The position numbers and the translations under genes are program-made. A stretch of DNA of 64,000 nucleotides, from the NCBI RefSeq assembly GCF_000372745.1, contig NZ_KB889674.1, forward strand, positions 1 to 64,000, read 5' to 3'. Below are positions 1 to 9,239 of this stretch, piece after piece. The DNA is from Embleya scabrispora DSM 41855. GTDB lineage: Bacteria; Actinomycetota; Actinomycetes; Streptomycetales; Streptomycetaceae. Position 1 is the stretch's first letter. Every line of letters begins with the position of its first letter. The notes beneath the pieces were generated by a model. It had not been told where the DNA came from. It did no database searches and saw only the letters and a list, made by a program, of their open reading frames with translations.

Positions 1-401
1 GCCTGGCCGACCTCAATGAGGTATCCGTCGGGATCGCGGAGATAGCAGCGCAACTCGGCTTTCCGGTCGATGGGCGGGGTGAGGAATTCCGCCCCCTTGG
101 CGCTCCAGTCCCTGTAGCAGGCCTCGATGTCGGCCACACGGATGTTGAGGAAGCTCGATGTGGTGTTGGGGTCATCGGGCGGCTGCAGCATCACATCGGG
201 TTTGTCGGGGGTCGGGCCGCCGCCGGGATTCATGATGATCCAGCCGTTGGCGAGCTTGACGATGCATGGGTTCTCTTCCAGCACCACACTGCCGCCCAGG
301 ACGTCCGTGTAGAAGGCGCGCGACCGGGGCACGTCCCGCACGGTCAGGAAGTGCGTGAGGAGCACCCCGGTGACCGGGGCGGGCAGGTCCTCTCGCTGCA
401 T
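1..401 (-). CDS. VOC (glyoxalase/bleomycin-resistance fold) family protein, 3' end beyond window
   Basis: Reading leftward from ATG at 401, the protein begins MQREDLPAPVTGVLLTHFL and continues with VRDVPRSRAFYTDVLGG, the usual first beta-alpha-beta unit of vicinal-oxygen-chelate proteins. Near the window edge it reads RDPDGYLIEVGQ, the typical family ending with the metal-binding Glu. About 133 codons are visible, so only a few residues are missing. Members act as cytoplasmic lyases, dioxygenases or antibiotic-binding proteins; the substrate cannot be told here. The 200 bases upstream hold no gene before transposase debris starts. Confidence 0.85.
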   Translation of the reverse strand, partial: MQREDLPAPVTGVLLTHFLTVRDVPRSRAFYTDVLGGSVVLEENPCIVKLANGWIIMNPGGGPTPDKPDVMLQPPDDPNTTSSFLNIRVADIEACYRDWSAKGAEFLTPPIDRKAELRCYLRDPDGYLIEVGQ

Positions 402-599
402 TGGCGGGTCCCCTTCACTTGTCGGCTGCTTCAAAACGCGCATACCCCCCACGCGTCACTCCAGTCCATAGTGCACCCGGCGTCCTTCTCGCCGTCCTCC
501 GCGGCTTCTGGGTGGCCGACCAAGGTGAGCCCAAAAGCCGCCATGAAGGCCCCGGTCGTTCTCTCGTGGTGCGCGGGGAAGGGGCACCACGGCCACCGA

Positions 600-1130
600 C
601 TCGTCGGCCGGGTCCAGGTGGGTGTTCATGTCGAGTTCGAATCTGTCGTACGGGTTCACGTACGTCCAGAAGAGGGGTGAAGGAGCCCGGCGGTCGGCCT
701 CGCCCAGGGTGTCCGCCCACTTCGGCTTGGCCAGGGCCCGTTGGATCAGCAGGGTGTTCACGTGGACCAACGCGGCCTGAACGAGGTGCAGAGCGAGTAT
801 GGAGACCTCCTGGCTCTCCTTGTCGGAGCCGGTGAGGTCGCCGTCCTTGCCGTAGAACAGGTCCTGGTTCGCCGAGTTCCAGTTCTCCACGACCTGCAAC
901 CCCTCGTGGATCTCCTGCCGGAGCTCGACGTCGGCGAGGTAGTCGCACACGAACGAGGTGCGCACCGCGCGTCCCAATTCCTCGATCGCCCGGTAGGTGG
1001 AGTGCTCGGGGCCGCCCCGGGTGAAGCGCCGCAGCACCTGCTCGGCCTCGGCGGCGCCCAACCTGAGTGCGGTGGTGTACTTCACGATCTGGTCGTACTG
1101 CTGTCGAAGGGACCGCAGGTCCACGACCGG
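600..1130 (-). pseudogene. Tn3-family transposase, C-terminal DDE fragment
   Basis: The minus-strand frame carries [19 protein letters not shown], then [40 protein letters not shown] and [20 protein letters not shown], the highly conserved C-terminal catalytic part of Tn3-family transposases (normally about 1000 residues). Only about 175 residues remain. There is no N-terminus, and the frame runs into unrelated low-complexity sequence beyond [12 protein letters not shown]. No terminal inverted repeats or resolvase gene are visible, so this is a dead relic. Confidence 0.8.
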
Positions 1131-1139
1131 GCCGCAGCC

Positions 1140-1645
1140 GGACCGCCCGCCGTCGAGGGCATGGAACCCTCCCACCACCGCCGGGTGTTGGCACGTCCCG
1201 AGGAGATCGCGTACTGCCTCGCCTTCGCCCCGGCGGACACCGCCGTCTCCGAACCGGTGCGGGTGGCCGGCGCCCGATGGGCCATCGAGGAGTGCTTCCA
1301 GGCCGCGAAGAACGAATGTGGTCTCGACCGGTACGAAGTCCGCACGTCGGCTGGTACCGCCACATCACGCCGGCCATGCTCGCGCACGCCTTCCTCGCGG
1401 CGATGGCCGCCCACGCACTCGAAAGGGGGCCGAGGAAACGGTTCGAGCAGCCTCGTTCTCCTCACCGTGGCAGAAATCCGACGGCTCCTGGACCTTGCCC
1501 ATCCCCCGCGATCCGACACCGGTCACCCTCACACCGGCTTCGCTGGTCATGCCGGCGCGGACACCACCAGGCCATCGCCCGCCACTTTCACTACCGGCAC
1601 CGCACGCGACCCGATCGGATGAGTCACGAACAACCACCGCCCTGA
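1140..1645 (+). pseudogene. IS701-family transposase, frameshifted C-terminal fragment
   Basis: The plus strand reads [20 protein letters not shown], then [20 protein letters not shown] and GLDRYEVR, which is the catalytic C-terminal part of IS701-type transposases. The reading frame then jumps: [20 protein letters not shown] is in a second frame, and the conserved tail ending HFHYRHRTRPDR follows. The N-terminal half is missing. It abuts the oppositely oriented Tn3 relic, suggesting nested insertions. A matching N-terminal IS701 remnant lies at about 28427. Confidence 0.75.
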
Positions 1646-1715
1646 CGGGCCGTCAGCAGAATCCGCTCTGAAACAGCCCGCTGACCAGCGCCGATGGAGA
1701 AGTGCAGCTGGAGTA

Positions 1716-3479
1716 CTAGACGAATTCGTGCGCGATCAGCTTCTTCAGGTCCGGCATCACCCCGATGGACGCGCCGGGAGCGCCCGCCGTGCTGTTGCTC
1801 GGGGTGGTCAACACCGTGCGCATGCGATTCGGGCCCAGTTTGCCCGGTGCGCCGACGCCCGGGTTCAGCCTGGTGAACAGGTCCTGCACCAGTAGGCACA
1901 CCCCGGCGATGATCGCGGCGGCGCCCGAGGTGCCGCCGAAGAACGGGCCGGTCCAGTAGGCGTCGCGTTTCGTGGGCGTGTTCGGGTTGCCCGTCGTGAC
2001 GATGTTCTCGCCCCACGCAAAGCAGTCGACGCGGCTGCCGAAGCTGCTCAGCGAGGCGCCGGTGGTCGCATTCTCCGCCTGGATTCGGCCGTGCGGCTGC
2101 ACGGACGTGCCGGACCCCACCATGATGGCGCGCGACTCGCGGAACTCGCCCGGCTCGTTGCGGTTGAGAACGCGCCGATTGCTCGTGGGGTCGCGGAATT
2201 CGTCGAGGTTGGCGTTCTTGTTCCCCGCCGCCTCCACGACGATCACGCCGCGGGCGGTGGCCAGGGCAATCGCGGCGAAGCAACCCGGATCGGTCTCCAC
2301 GGGCACGAAGCGGGGTACGCCGTTGAACTGCGCCTGGAACTGGACTTCCAGCAGCAGCACGTCGCCGGAGGAGAGCTCCGACTGCGCCCGCAGGATGGCG
2401 TTGGCGACACGTTGCCGGTCCGCCGGCGAGTTGAATGCCTCTTTTGAGTGGAAGTAGGAGATCATCCGCGCCGACGAGTTCGGCGCTATGCCGCAGATGC
2501 CCCGGGCGTTGTCGATGCCGACGATCGAGCCGACGACGGCAGTGCCGTGCGCGAAGCTCAGGGGGGTGTTGATGCCGTCGATCAGGCGCAGCCCCGGGGG
2601 AAGATCCTCATGGCCCACGAACCAGCCCTGTTCGACGTCGATGAACCGCGTGCCGCTGCCGTCCGCGCCGTTGGCCCACGCCGCTTGTACGCCGATGCCG
2701 TCCAGGGCCGGGTCCAGGTAGCCCTGCCGGAAGAAGAGCGGGTTGGTGGTGCCGACGACGGCCGGATCCGAGGCGAGTGGCATGCTGTAGGCGAATTCGA
2801 CGTTGCCCCCGAACGCGGCCATGGCGCTCGCGAGCGTCTCGGTGTCGAATCCGACCGGGCAGTCGATCTCGAGGTAGTTGTCGAAGTTCGTTCGCTCGTA
2901 GTCGGGTTCCTCCTGGACGGCCTGATCGACCATCACCTGGATCCGGTCCCCGGATACTCCGTCGAAGACGCGGCTCAACGCGAGATCGGGCAGCAGCGCC
3001 CGCACCGCCTCGACGGCGAACTCGCTTCCCGGGCCCAGGACATCGGCGGCGAACCGGTTCAGGTCGAGGCTGCCGCCCTGGCCGAGCGGCACGAAGACCC
3101 CGTCGGCGATCTTGACGATCACCTGCGGGGCGACCTGGGGATCGGTCGTCCGCACGTTGATACCGGAGACCGGATCGAACGTGATGGTGCCGAGTTCGAA
3201 GGCGTTCATCCGCCCGCCGGCGACATCCGGACTGTCGGCCTCGTCGGTGATCGGATAGCCCAGTCCGCTGGTCTCCGCTCCCAGACCGAGGTAGCTCTCC
3301 ATGATCAGTCCGTGCATCTCGAACGCCTCGCCCACCCGCGGATGGAAGTAGATGCGCCCGAAAATGTAGGCTCGGCAGGAGCCGCCGTCGTAGAGCTCTT
3401 CCTCGTCCCCGGTGGGATCGCCCAGATCCAGGATGCCGTTGGATATCAGGGAATCGTGCTTCTCGTCGATGGGCGACAT
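1716..3479 (-). CDS. S8 (subtilisin-like) serine peptidase with N-terminal LGFP-like region, no signal peptide
   Basis: This 587-residue protein starts at ATG 3479, behind a perfect GGAGG 4 nt upstream. Residues about 45-100 contain GRIYFHPRVGEAFEMHG and GLGYPITDE, resembling an LGFP repeat that binds cell walls in corynebacterial proteins. The peptidase domain follows with the catalytic triad visible: Asp near 280 (RFIDVEQGW), His near 311 (SFAHGTAVVG) and Ser near 516 (GGTSGAAAI), plus the oxyanion Asn in VEAAGN. There is no signal peptide or transmembrane segment, which is unusual for a secreted protease; it may act in the cytoplasm or leave by another route. The region between the LGFP part and the catalytic domain (about 100-270) matches no domain I recognise. 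It stands alone between remnants. Confidence 0.88.
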   Translation of the reverse strand: MSPIDEKHDSLISNGILDLGDPTGDEEELYDGGSCRAYIFGRIYFHPRVGEAFEMHGLIMESYLGLGAETSGLGYPITDEADSPDVAGGRMNAFELGTITFDPVSGINVRTTDPQVAPQVIVKIADGVFVPLGQGGSLDLNRFAADVLGPGSEFAVEAVRALLPDLALSRVFDGVSGDRIQVMVDQAVQEEPDYERTNFDNYLEIDCPVGFDTETLASAMAAFGGNVEFAYSMPLASDPAVVGTTNPLFFRQGYLDPALDGIGVQAAWANGADGSGTRFIDVEQGWFVGHEDLPPGLRLIDGINTPLSFAHGTAVVGSIVGIDNARGICGIAPNSSARMISYFHSKEAFNSPADRQRVANAILRAQSELSSGDVLLLEVQFQAQFNGVPRFVPVETDPGCFAAIALATARGVIVVEAAGNKNANLDEFRDPTSNRRVLNRNEPGEFRESRAIMVGSGTSVQPHGRIQAENATTGASLSSFGSRVDCFAWGENIVTTGNPNTPTKRDAYWTGPFFGGTSGAAAIIAGVCLLVQDLFTRLNPGVGAPGKLGPNRMRTVLTTPSNSTAGAPGASIGVMPDLKKLIAHEFV

Positions 3480-3851
3480 GGATCCTCCGGAATGCGTGGG
3501 CGGAGCCCCGCGTACCACGCCGGGACAGGGTGCCGCTCTTCCAGGTTAGGACAGGGGACGGGCGTGGTCGCGTCGGACCGGGTGGCGCCGAGTGCGGTCC
3601 GCTGCCGCCGACGACCGCTCGACCGCTGCCGCCGGACCTGCCCCATCGACGCAGGCGGATCCGGTCGGGATACGCAGAAAGGCGGCGCAGTCCGCGTCGC
3701 CCCTCCGCATATCCCGACGCGCGCATCGATTGCGTGTCCGGCTCAAAAGGTGAGTGCGGGGGCCGTGTTTGCCACGCCGGAGACAGGTCGCGTCCGCCGT
3801 GGCCCAACTGTCGGCGAGGTGCGCCCCCGGTCGGTCGGAAGGCAGGCAGCC
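3480..3851. other. Intergenic stretch, no gene seen
   Basis: This is the upstream region of the S8 peptidase gene. Frames are open by GC content only; no conserved protein, palindrome or recognisable promoter was found apart from the GGAGG just above 3479. Confidence 0.5.
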
Positions 3852-4087
3852 ATGACTGCCGACCCGTTCGGAATCCTCCGCGTCGGACCGTGGACGTGTC
3901 GGGCGCGGATCTGTCCGTGATGGAGTTCGCGGATCTCGAGGTGTCGGAGAACGTCGTGTGGATCGACGGCACCCGATGGCACCCCGCCGCTCGCGACGCC
4001 GTCCGCGAGTGCTCCCCCGTCATCGGCGAAGGCGTGTACCGGATCCACACCGGGGGCCTTCGAGATCGCGACCGCGCATGCGTGTGA
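3852..4087 (+). pseudogene. Small hypothetical protein, frameshifted
   Basis: ATG at 3852 opens MTADPFGILRVG. The frame then appears to shift by one base and continues as VDVSGADLSVMEFADLEVSE and NVVWIDGTRWHPAARDAVRE to a stop at 4085-4087. Third codon positions in the second part are about 85% G or C, which supports real coding. A 15-bp-stem terminator follows at 4146-4181, as expected at the end of a transcription unit. I do not recognise the family. Alternatively a shorter 55-residue protein could start at ATG 3919. Confidence 0.4.
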
Positions 4088-4145
4088 CGACCGACCCGTC
4101 CCCGCCCGACACGGACGGCCCGCACCCTGATCGGCCGATGACACC

Positions 4146-4181
4146 GTGGCCCGGCCGCCGAACACACGGCGGCCGGGCCAC
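4146..4181 (+). terminator. 15-bp hairpin terminator
   Basis: Perfect inverted repeat with arms 4146-4160 and 4167-4181 (GTGGCCCGGCCGCCG and its complement) around a 6-nt loop AACACA. It lies 59 nt past the stop of the small gene ending at 4087. No T-run follows, as is common in actinomycetes. Confidence 0.7.
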
Positions 4182-4764
4182 GCTTCGGCGCAGCGGCGGG
4201 CGAAGTTCCGCTGGTCTCCCCAGGGTGCCGCACGCGTCGAGGACCCCAGCCACCAATGGTGAGGACGACCTTCTCGTCTGACGGCGTCCATCGGTCCGTC
4301 GAGAGCACGGGCGTTGCCGACCGGGACCGCGAGGACGCGACGCGGTCGTCCCGGGTGTGGAGGAGTTCAAATGGCGCTGCCGAGCAGGGCAGGCAAAGGA
4401 GTTCGGTCGCGTCACGTCAGGTGGCGGTGAGTGCGTCGTGAGCGGACCGCGTGTGCGGCCTGCCGGTCGTCAGTCCCTCCGCGAACTGCAACACCGACAC
4501 CAGCGCCGGGCGCCCCCGGACCGGGCACAGCCCTGGTCCGGGCCGGCTACCTCCGCCGCAAGGCCGGAAGAGGCTTCCGCCGCCACACCACCCCCTGACG
4601 ACCGCCGCTTCCCCACACCTTCGGCAACACCACCCGGCTGCTTCCTCGGCGGTGTAGCAACCGGCGAACCCATGCGGTCGGAGCACTGGCCGGCACAGAG
4701 GCAGCGCATGGTGGAGGGCTGCCTGCTCCCGGTCGATGTCCAGGCATTCGGTCGGCTTCGGACC
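4182..4764. other. Non-coding or degraded stretch
   Basis: No conserved protein can be assembled on either strand. Long frames here are by-products of GC content. It lies just past the 3' end of the broken repeat protein gene. Confidence 0.4.
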
Positions 4765-6170
4765 TCAGGCGGAGTCGTCGCCGGGGTAGGCGACGCCGAC
4801 CGAGCGCACCGGACCGGTGCGCCACGGTGGATCCCAGCGCGGTGGTTGTGCCGGCGTCGCAGGGGCGGGACGAACCGTGACCTCGACTTGACGGCGTTCG
4901 GCGCCGTATCGCAGGGACACGGTGTGCTCTCCGGAGCCAGGGCGGGCGACGAAGGCACGCGGTCCGTGACCGACCGTCTCGGCGTCGAGCAGCCAATGCA
5001 AGGCGGCGGGGTCGCCGTCACCGTCGAGCCGCCCTTCCAGCAGGAGCAGACCGTCCTCAAAGAGCGTGGTGCCCGGCTCCGGTGTCACGATCTCGGGCAA
5101 TGCGGCGATGAAGTCGAGGCGCTGGAGGGCATGATCGACGCGCTCGAAGCGCAGGTCCCTCCACTGCGGAATTTCATCCTGCCGGGAGTGCGCGCAGCGA
5201 CTCGGGCGGGGGTGGCGGGGTGTTCCCGTGCCGCGCCCACCAGGTCTTGGACGTCCTGGTGCTGCCTGACGGCGCCACTCTCACCGTCACCCAACGAGTG
5301 CGCGATCGTAGCGACCAGCCGGGCGAGCGCCTCGGGCGGGGCCGTCCTGTTCCGGCCGATCGCGGCGAGCACGGCCGGACTCGGGTCGCCGGCCGGTTCG
5401 GTGAGCCGCCGGACGGGGGTGAACGCGTTGGCCGCCGCGCCGGCCCGGACGCACGGTTCGGCGTCGGCCGCGAGCCGAGCCGGCACGGCCGGGATGCGGT
5501 TGCGGTGCTGCTGGGCGATCAGCTCCCGAATTCGGATGTCCGGGTCCTGCGCCAAGGCGTCGAGCCACGGGGCGAGTTCCGCGGCCGCACGCTTGCGAAC
5601 GGCGGTTCGGCGCACGCCCGGGTCCGGATCGGCGAGGTCCGCGTCGCCGGCGTGGCCCAGTGCGGCCACCGCCCGGCGGACCCGCACGTCCGGGTCGGCG
5701 GCCAGGGCCCGCAACTGCTCCGGCCGGGCGTCGACCCGCAGGACCAGGGCCAGCCGGACTTCGCCGCAGGCGTCGACGACCAGCAACTCGGCCACACCGC
5801 ACCGGAGTTCCTCGCGCGGCCAGTGCCCGGCGCACCGCCGCCGATCCGTCCCGGGCCGGCGCCTTGATCGCGGCCTTGGGGGTCGCGCGGTGCACCGCCG
5901 CGACCCGGCGCACCGACTCCTCGGGGTGGGCGGCGAGTTCGGCCAACCGCTCGGCCGAGGTGGCCGGGTGGGCGGCGAGCGCACGCAGCACCCCGAGCCA
6001 CTCCGGGCCGCCGGCGACGGCCCGGACGGCCACCTCCTCGGCCGGCTCGGCCGACAGACCTATTCGCGACGCCACGATCCGGGCCGGCCCCGGACCCTGC
6101 GCCGCCAACTCCCGCAGCCGTGGCGGCGGTGTGCCCGGACGCCGGCCTCCGCGATGTCGGCGATGTTCAT
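4765..6170 (-). pseudogene. HEAT/variant leucine-rich-repeat type protein, multiply frameshifted
   Basis: A start ATG at 6170 gives MNIADIAEAGVRAH, then the frame jumps at a CCGCCG tract near 6125 to TPPPRLRELAAQGPGPARIV. Repeats of the form VLRALAAHPATSAERLAELA, QLRALAADPDVRVRRAVAAL and DALAQDPDIRIRELIAQQHR follow, each about 24 residues with the A-x-D-P-x-x-x-V-R signature of variant leucine-rich or HEAT-like repeats. Further shifts occur near 5840 and 5100-5240. A distinct C-terminal part (LPEIVTPEPGTTLFEDGLLL to GVAYPGDDSA) ends at 4765. Joined together it would be about 465 residues, cytoplasmic, probably a protein-binding scaffold. Three independent shifts argue for decay, though clustered indels in the assembly are possible. 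Confidence 0.6.
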
Positions 6171-6230
6171 CCGTACCCCCCTCTTGGCGGGCCGCCCCGA
6201 GTGGGCGGCCCTGGCCGGGCACCGGGCCGC

Positions 6231-6259
6231 CCCGGGTGCGATCGAGAATCGCACCCGGG
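6231..6259. repeat. 12-bp perfect inverted repeat (hairpin)
   Basis: Arms CCCGGGTGCGAT (6231-6242) and ATCGCACCCGGG (6248-6259) enclose CGAGA. It sits 61 bp upstream of the repeat-protein start at 6170 and beside a transposase tail. It could be a terminator, an operator or an insertion-sequence end; context does not decide. Confidence 0.5.
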
Positions 6260-6267
6260 GACGGCAT

Positions 6268-6440
6268 CGAATCAACCGGCCTGCGGACCTGGATCGTCAT
6301 CGCCGCCCACACGCGGCTCTTCATCACGCGCCCGCCCGCCGACGACCTGCGGCGGCCCTGGGAAGGACCCGCCGCGCCGAATCGGCTCACCCCGGCCGGG
6401 CCGTGCCCTGGCAGACGTGGAACTTCTGCGGCTCCCGGCC
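6268..6440 (+). pseudogene. Transposase C-terminal fragment (IS4-like DDE type)
   Basis: The plus strand reads GLRTWIVIAAHTRLFITRPP then ADDLRRPWEGPAAPNRLTPA. This is the C-terminal block of a transposase type common in Streptomyces, in which an R-P-W motif and PNRLTPA close the DDE domain. Nothing else of the gene is here. The central part of what looks like the same transposase type survives at 16835-17430. Confidence 0.6.
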
Positions 6441-6519
6441 CGAGGTCCGGGAGCGGCGTGCCGGGCGGGGGTGGGGCGCCGGGGGGCGAGCCGCGGTGCG
6501 CGCCGTAGGCGATCCGCAT

Positions 6520-6559
6520 CCGCCGGCCGGTGCTGTGGGTGTTGGGAACCGGCCGGCGG
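6520..6559 (-). terminator. 12-bp hairpin terminator after the CAP gene
   Basis: Arms 6520-6531 (CCGCCGGCCGGT) and 6548-6559 (ACCGGCCGGCGG) with a 16-nt loop, placed 20 nt beyond the stop of the CAP-domain gene that ends at 6579. Confidence 0.6.
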
Positions 6560-6578
6560 TATCGGCGGGCCGGTGGTG

Positions 6579-7457
6579 TCAGCGGGCCGTGCCGAAGTCC
6601 TGCGTCCAGTAGGAGTTCGGGCCCGCGAGGCCGACGCCGATCTCCTTGAAGGAGCAGTTGAGGATGTTCTGCCTGTGTCCGGGGCTGTTCATCCAGCCGG
6701 TCATGACCAGCTGGGGCGTGCTGTAGCCGTAGGCGACGTTCTCCCCGTAGGTCGTCCAGATGTAGCCGGCGCGGGTGATGCGCTCGCCCGGGCCGGAGCC
6801 GTCGGAGCCGGTGTGCGACATGTTGGCGTGGGCGGCCATGTCCTGGCTGTGTTGCAGGGCGGCGGCCGTCAGTTTCGTGTTGACGGTGAGTGCCGGACAT
6901 CCTGCCTTGGCGCGCTCCTGATTGACGAGGCTCACCACCTCGGCGGCGGGGCCCGAGGGCGGAGCGGCCGGGGTGGTCGGCTTCTGCGTGTCGACCGGCG
7001 TGGTCGGCTTCGTCGGGGCGGGGGGCTTGCTTGCCTCGGTGGTCGGCTTCGTCGGGGCGGGGGGCTTGCTTGCCTCGGTGGTCGGCTTGCCGACGGGGTG
7101 CGTCGGCCGGATCGGGGCAGGCTGTGTCGGTGTCGTCGCGGTGGGGGGCTTGGTCATCCCGGTGGGCTTGCGCTTGTGCGGAGTGTGAGTGGTCTTCGCG
7201 GTCGGCTGGGTTCCCCCGGTCGGATCGGCCGCACTGTCCGTCCAGCTGGGGACCGGTGTGCCGGGGAGGGGCCGACTGGAGGAGGGGTGCGTGCTCTGGT
7301 TGCCGACGTTCCTCGTCACGCCCGCGACGTTCTTCGTCGCGCCCGGGCCCTGGGGGGCTATGCAGGCCATGGCGGCGGTGGGTACGCCGATGATGCCCAG
7401 GGTGGCGGCGGCTATGGCCATCTTCTTTTTGTATTGCGTCCTACGGTGCTTCCGCAT
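6579..7457 (-). CDS. Secreted CAP-domain (SCP/PR-1-like) protein
   Basis: The 292-residue protein starts at ATG 7457 with GAGG 6 nt upstream; an in-frame GTG at 7469 has no such site. A signal peptide (basic MRKHRRTQYKKK, then AIAAATLGIIGVPTAAMA) is followed by a long Pro/Thr/Lys-rich linker (about residues 40-165) and a C-terminal CAP domain. The CAP part has VNQERAKAGCPAL, HSQDMAAHANMSHTG, YGENVAYGY and GWMNSPGHRQNILN, the conserved His/Glu cavity motifs. Two tandem 39-bp units lie in the linker. Bacterial CAP proteins are secreted and poorly understood. It is a monocistronic unit with its own terminator. Confidence 0.9.
   Translation of the reverse strand: MRKHRRTQYKKKMAIAAATLGIIGVPTAAMACIAPQGPGATKNVAGVTRNVGNQSTHPSSSRPLPGTPVPSWTDSAADPTGGTQPTAKTTHTPHKRKPTGMTKPPTATTPTQPAPIRPTHPVGKPTTEASKPPAPTKPTTEASKPPAPTKPTTPVDTQKPTTPAAPPSGPAAEVVSLVNQERAKAGCPALTVNTKLTAAALQHSQDMAAHANMSHTGSDGSGPGERITRAGYIWTTYGENVAYGYSTPQLVMTGWMNSPGHRQNILNCSFKEIGVGLAGPNSYWTQDFGTAR
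7000..7077 (-). repeat. Two perfect tandem 39-bp units in the CAP linker
   Basis: Units 7000-7038 and 7039-7077 are identical and encode a 13-residue motif containing KPPAPTKPTTEAS, followed by a partial third copy. It is an in-frame expansion-prone linker. Confidence 0.9.
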
Positions 7458-7856
7458 GCGTGACCTCACTTGGTTTCGGCGTAGCGTCCTGTTGGGGGGC
7501 TGTCGGACGCCGGCGGGCCGCCATTGTTGGAAGTCCGGGAACGGGCTCGCAAGTGGTCGGCGCCCGCGTGCGGGGCGGAGCCGGACGGCAGGCTTGACTC
7601 GGGCGGACAGTCATGCCTGTGGCGTGGTCACCGGGTGGTGCGAAATTGGTGATCGGCGATCGGAAACGGCTCTGGCCATCGAAAATGACGCAGGGGATTC
7701 CGTTCGCCGGGATGCTCAATTCGGCCGAGAAGCGGATTGATCGCTTCCAATCGGATAAAGTACGACATGTGGGCGAGGTTCGGAGGCGCAACGCTTTCGC
7801 GGTCACTCGCGCGCCCGTGACGCATATCACTGTTTCAACAGTGGTCGGAAGGTGCC
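7458..7856. other. Relatively AT-rich regulatory stretch
   Basis: Between the CAP gene and the next plus-strand remnant. Bases about 7640-7850 are visibly richer in A and T than neighbours, typical of promoters here. It contains the palindrome at 7828-7843. No protein was recognised. Confidence 0.45.
7828..7843. promoter_or_regulatory. 16-bp palindrome, probable operator
   Basis: CACTGTT, TC, AACAGTG forms a perfect 7+2+7 palindrome about 14 bp upstream of the GTG at 7857, within the AT-rich stretch. It probably controlled the plus-strand gene whose remnant follows. Confidence 0.45.
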
Positions 7857-8150
7857 GTGGGCATCGTGCGCCGTATTCCGTGGGACGGCGACACTCCGTG
7901 GCGGCGGAGCATGGCCGCCGCCGTCGACGACCTGATCGCCGGCCTCGAACGCGGCCCGCTTCCCTTCCCCCTGTCCGGCGGGACACCACGGCCTGGCCCT
8001 CGCCGACGCCGAGGCCACACTCGACGAGGACCCGCAGCGGTGGTTCGCCCCGTTCCCGGACGTCGAACCACGCCGCCCCCGATCCACCGACGAGGACATG
8101 ACCGAGCTGCCGCTGCCCAGCAGGAAGATCGTCAACGTGCTCGCGTTCGT
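7857..8150 (+). pseudogene. Unrecognised protein, frameshifted remnant
   Basis: GTG at 7857 (GGAAGG a few bases upstream) opens MGIVRRIPWDGDTPWRRSMA, then AAVDDLIAGLERGPLPFPLS. After about 7978 the sensible frame changes to HHGLALADAEATLDEDPQRW and later KIVNVLAFVDEADI, and it is lost before 8160. No family was recognised. An operator-like palindrome upstream and good codon use imply it was once a real gene. Confidence 0.35.
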
Positions 8151-8154
8151 AGAC

Positions 8155-8310
8155 GAGGCCGACATCACGGCATCGCCACCGAGGCCGCCTTCGAGGTGCT
8201 CCGCTTCGCCTTCGAGTACGCCCGCGTACCGCGCCTGATCTCCGTCTGCCACGAGGACAACACCGCGTCCGTCAAGGTGATGAGCAAACCGGGCATGAGG
8301 GCGAAGGGCG
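8155..8310 (+). pseudogene. GNAT acetyltransferase, C-terminal fragment
   Basis: One frame reads GIATEAAFEVLRFAFEYARV then PRLISVCHEDNTASVKVMSK. This is the acetyl-CoA-binding helix followed by the N-x-A-S-x-K-V-M-x-K motif of RimJ/RimL-type N-acetyltransferases. About 45 residues remain, with no start. Confidence 0.65.
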
Positions 8311-8930
8311 GCACCCAGGCGGCCATGTCGTCGACAACGGGTCTCTCTCGCTCCGGGCTACCTGCGGGGTGCCGCGGCAGCGCGTAGTCCCGTGCCGCGG
8401 CCGGGTAGTCGGACGCGGCGGCCGGGCGGGCGCGGGCGAACGCGAAGAACGCGGTGAGACGCGCGGCCGAGGGCGGCAGCGCGCGAGGCGTGCCGTCCCA
8501 GACGTGGCGTAGCCGGTTGAACCGGTCAAGCGGATCGTGGACCGGTTCTTTGTAGAGGGCGCGGATCTGTGCAGTGTGACGCAGGCGCACGAACGTGTGG
8601 AGTGTGCGCGGCATGTCCGGGTACGAGCGCCTGGTTCCCGCGGGCCGGCCCGCGAGCAGCAGGTCGTGGAGCATCGTGTCCGCGTGGACGTCGCTCGCGG
8701 CGATGGCGGGTTCGATCCGCTACACGGGCGGTCGAAGTGGCCCGGTACGCGCTCAGCAGGCGGATGTAGGACCAGGTCGTCGTTGCGGCGAAGCCCCGTA
8801 TCACCCAGGTATCGGCGAAGGCCGGCGCGCGGCCGGTCTGGAAAGCCCACGCGTCCCGCCCGGCATCGACAGCCGGGGCAGCGGGCCCGACCTCGACCAG
8901 CCGCAAAAGGGCCTCTCCCTCATACCCCAC
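8311..8930 (-). pseudogene. Unrecognised minus-strand gene remnant
   Basis: A minus-strand frame from about 8680 reads MLHDLLLAGRPAGTRRSYPD, PRTLHTFVRLRHTAQIRALY and PLDRFNRLRHVWDGTPRALP with natural-looking composition. An upstream piece in another frame (MGYEGEALLRLVEVGPAAPA, from 8930) may be its N-terminus after a frameshift. I recognise no family, and the 3' end fades into the GNAT fragment on the other strand. Confidence 0.3.
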
Positions 8931-9239
8931 CTACCGTCTCGTCACGACTGTTGATTAGGGCAACATCTGAACAGGGTGTGTGCTGCCGAAGTCGTCCACG
9001 AGACACCGGAAGAAAAGCAACTCCCGCCTCACAAGCAGCCCCCAACCCACACGAGCATCGGGATTCTTCCTGTACCCCCAGGGCGTGGGAGAGGGAACGG
9101 AAGTGCTTGTGCTCGACCACAACGAGTTCGCGACGATATCGCCGGTGGATTTCGAACACAGGATCTCCGCCGCTGGACGGGCAATAGGGCCACAACACTC
9201 GGACATCGTCGCTCCGCAGCGATGGATCGTGGCCGGCGG

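Noticed and set aside
4357-6612. Plus-strand open frame of about 750 codons
   Set aside because: Very Arg/Pro/Ala-rich and antisense to the repeat-protein pseudogene; no conserved motif except the short transposase tail near 6300, which lies in another frame.
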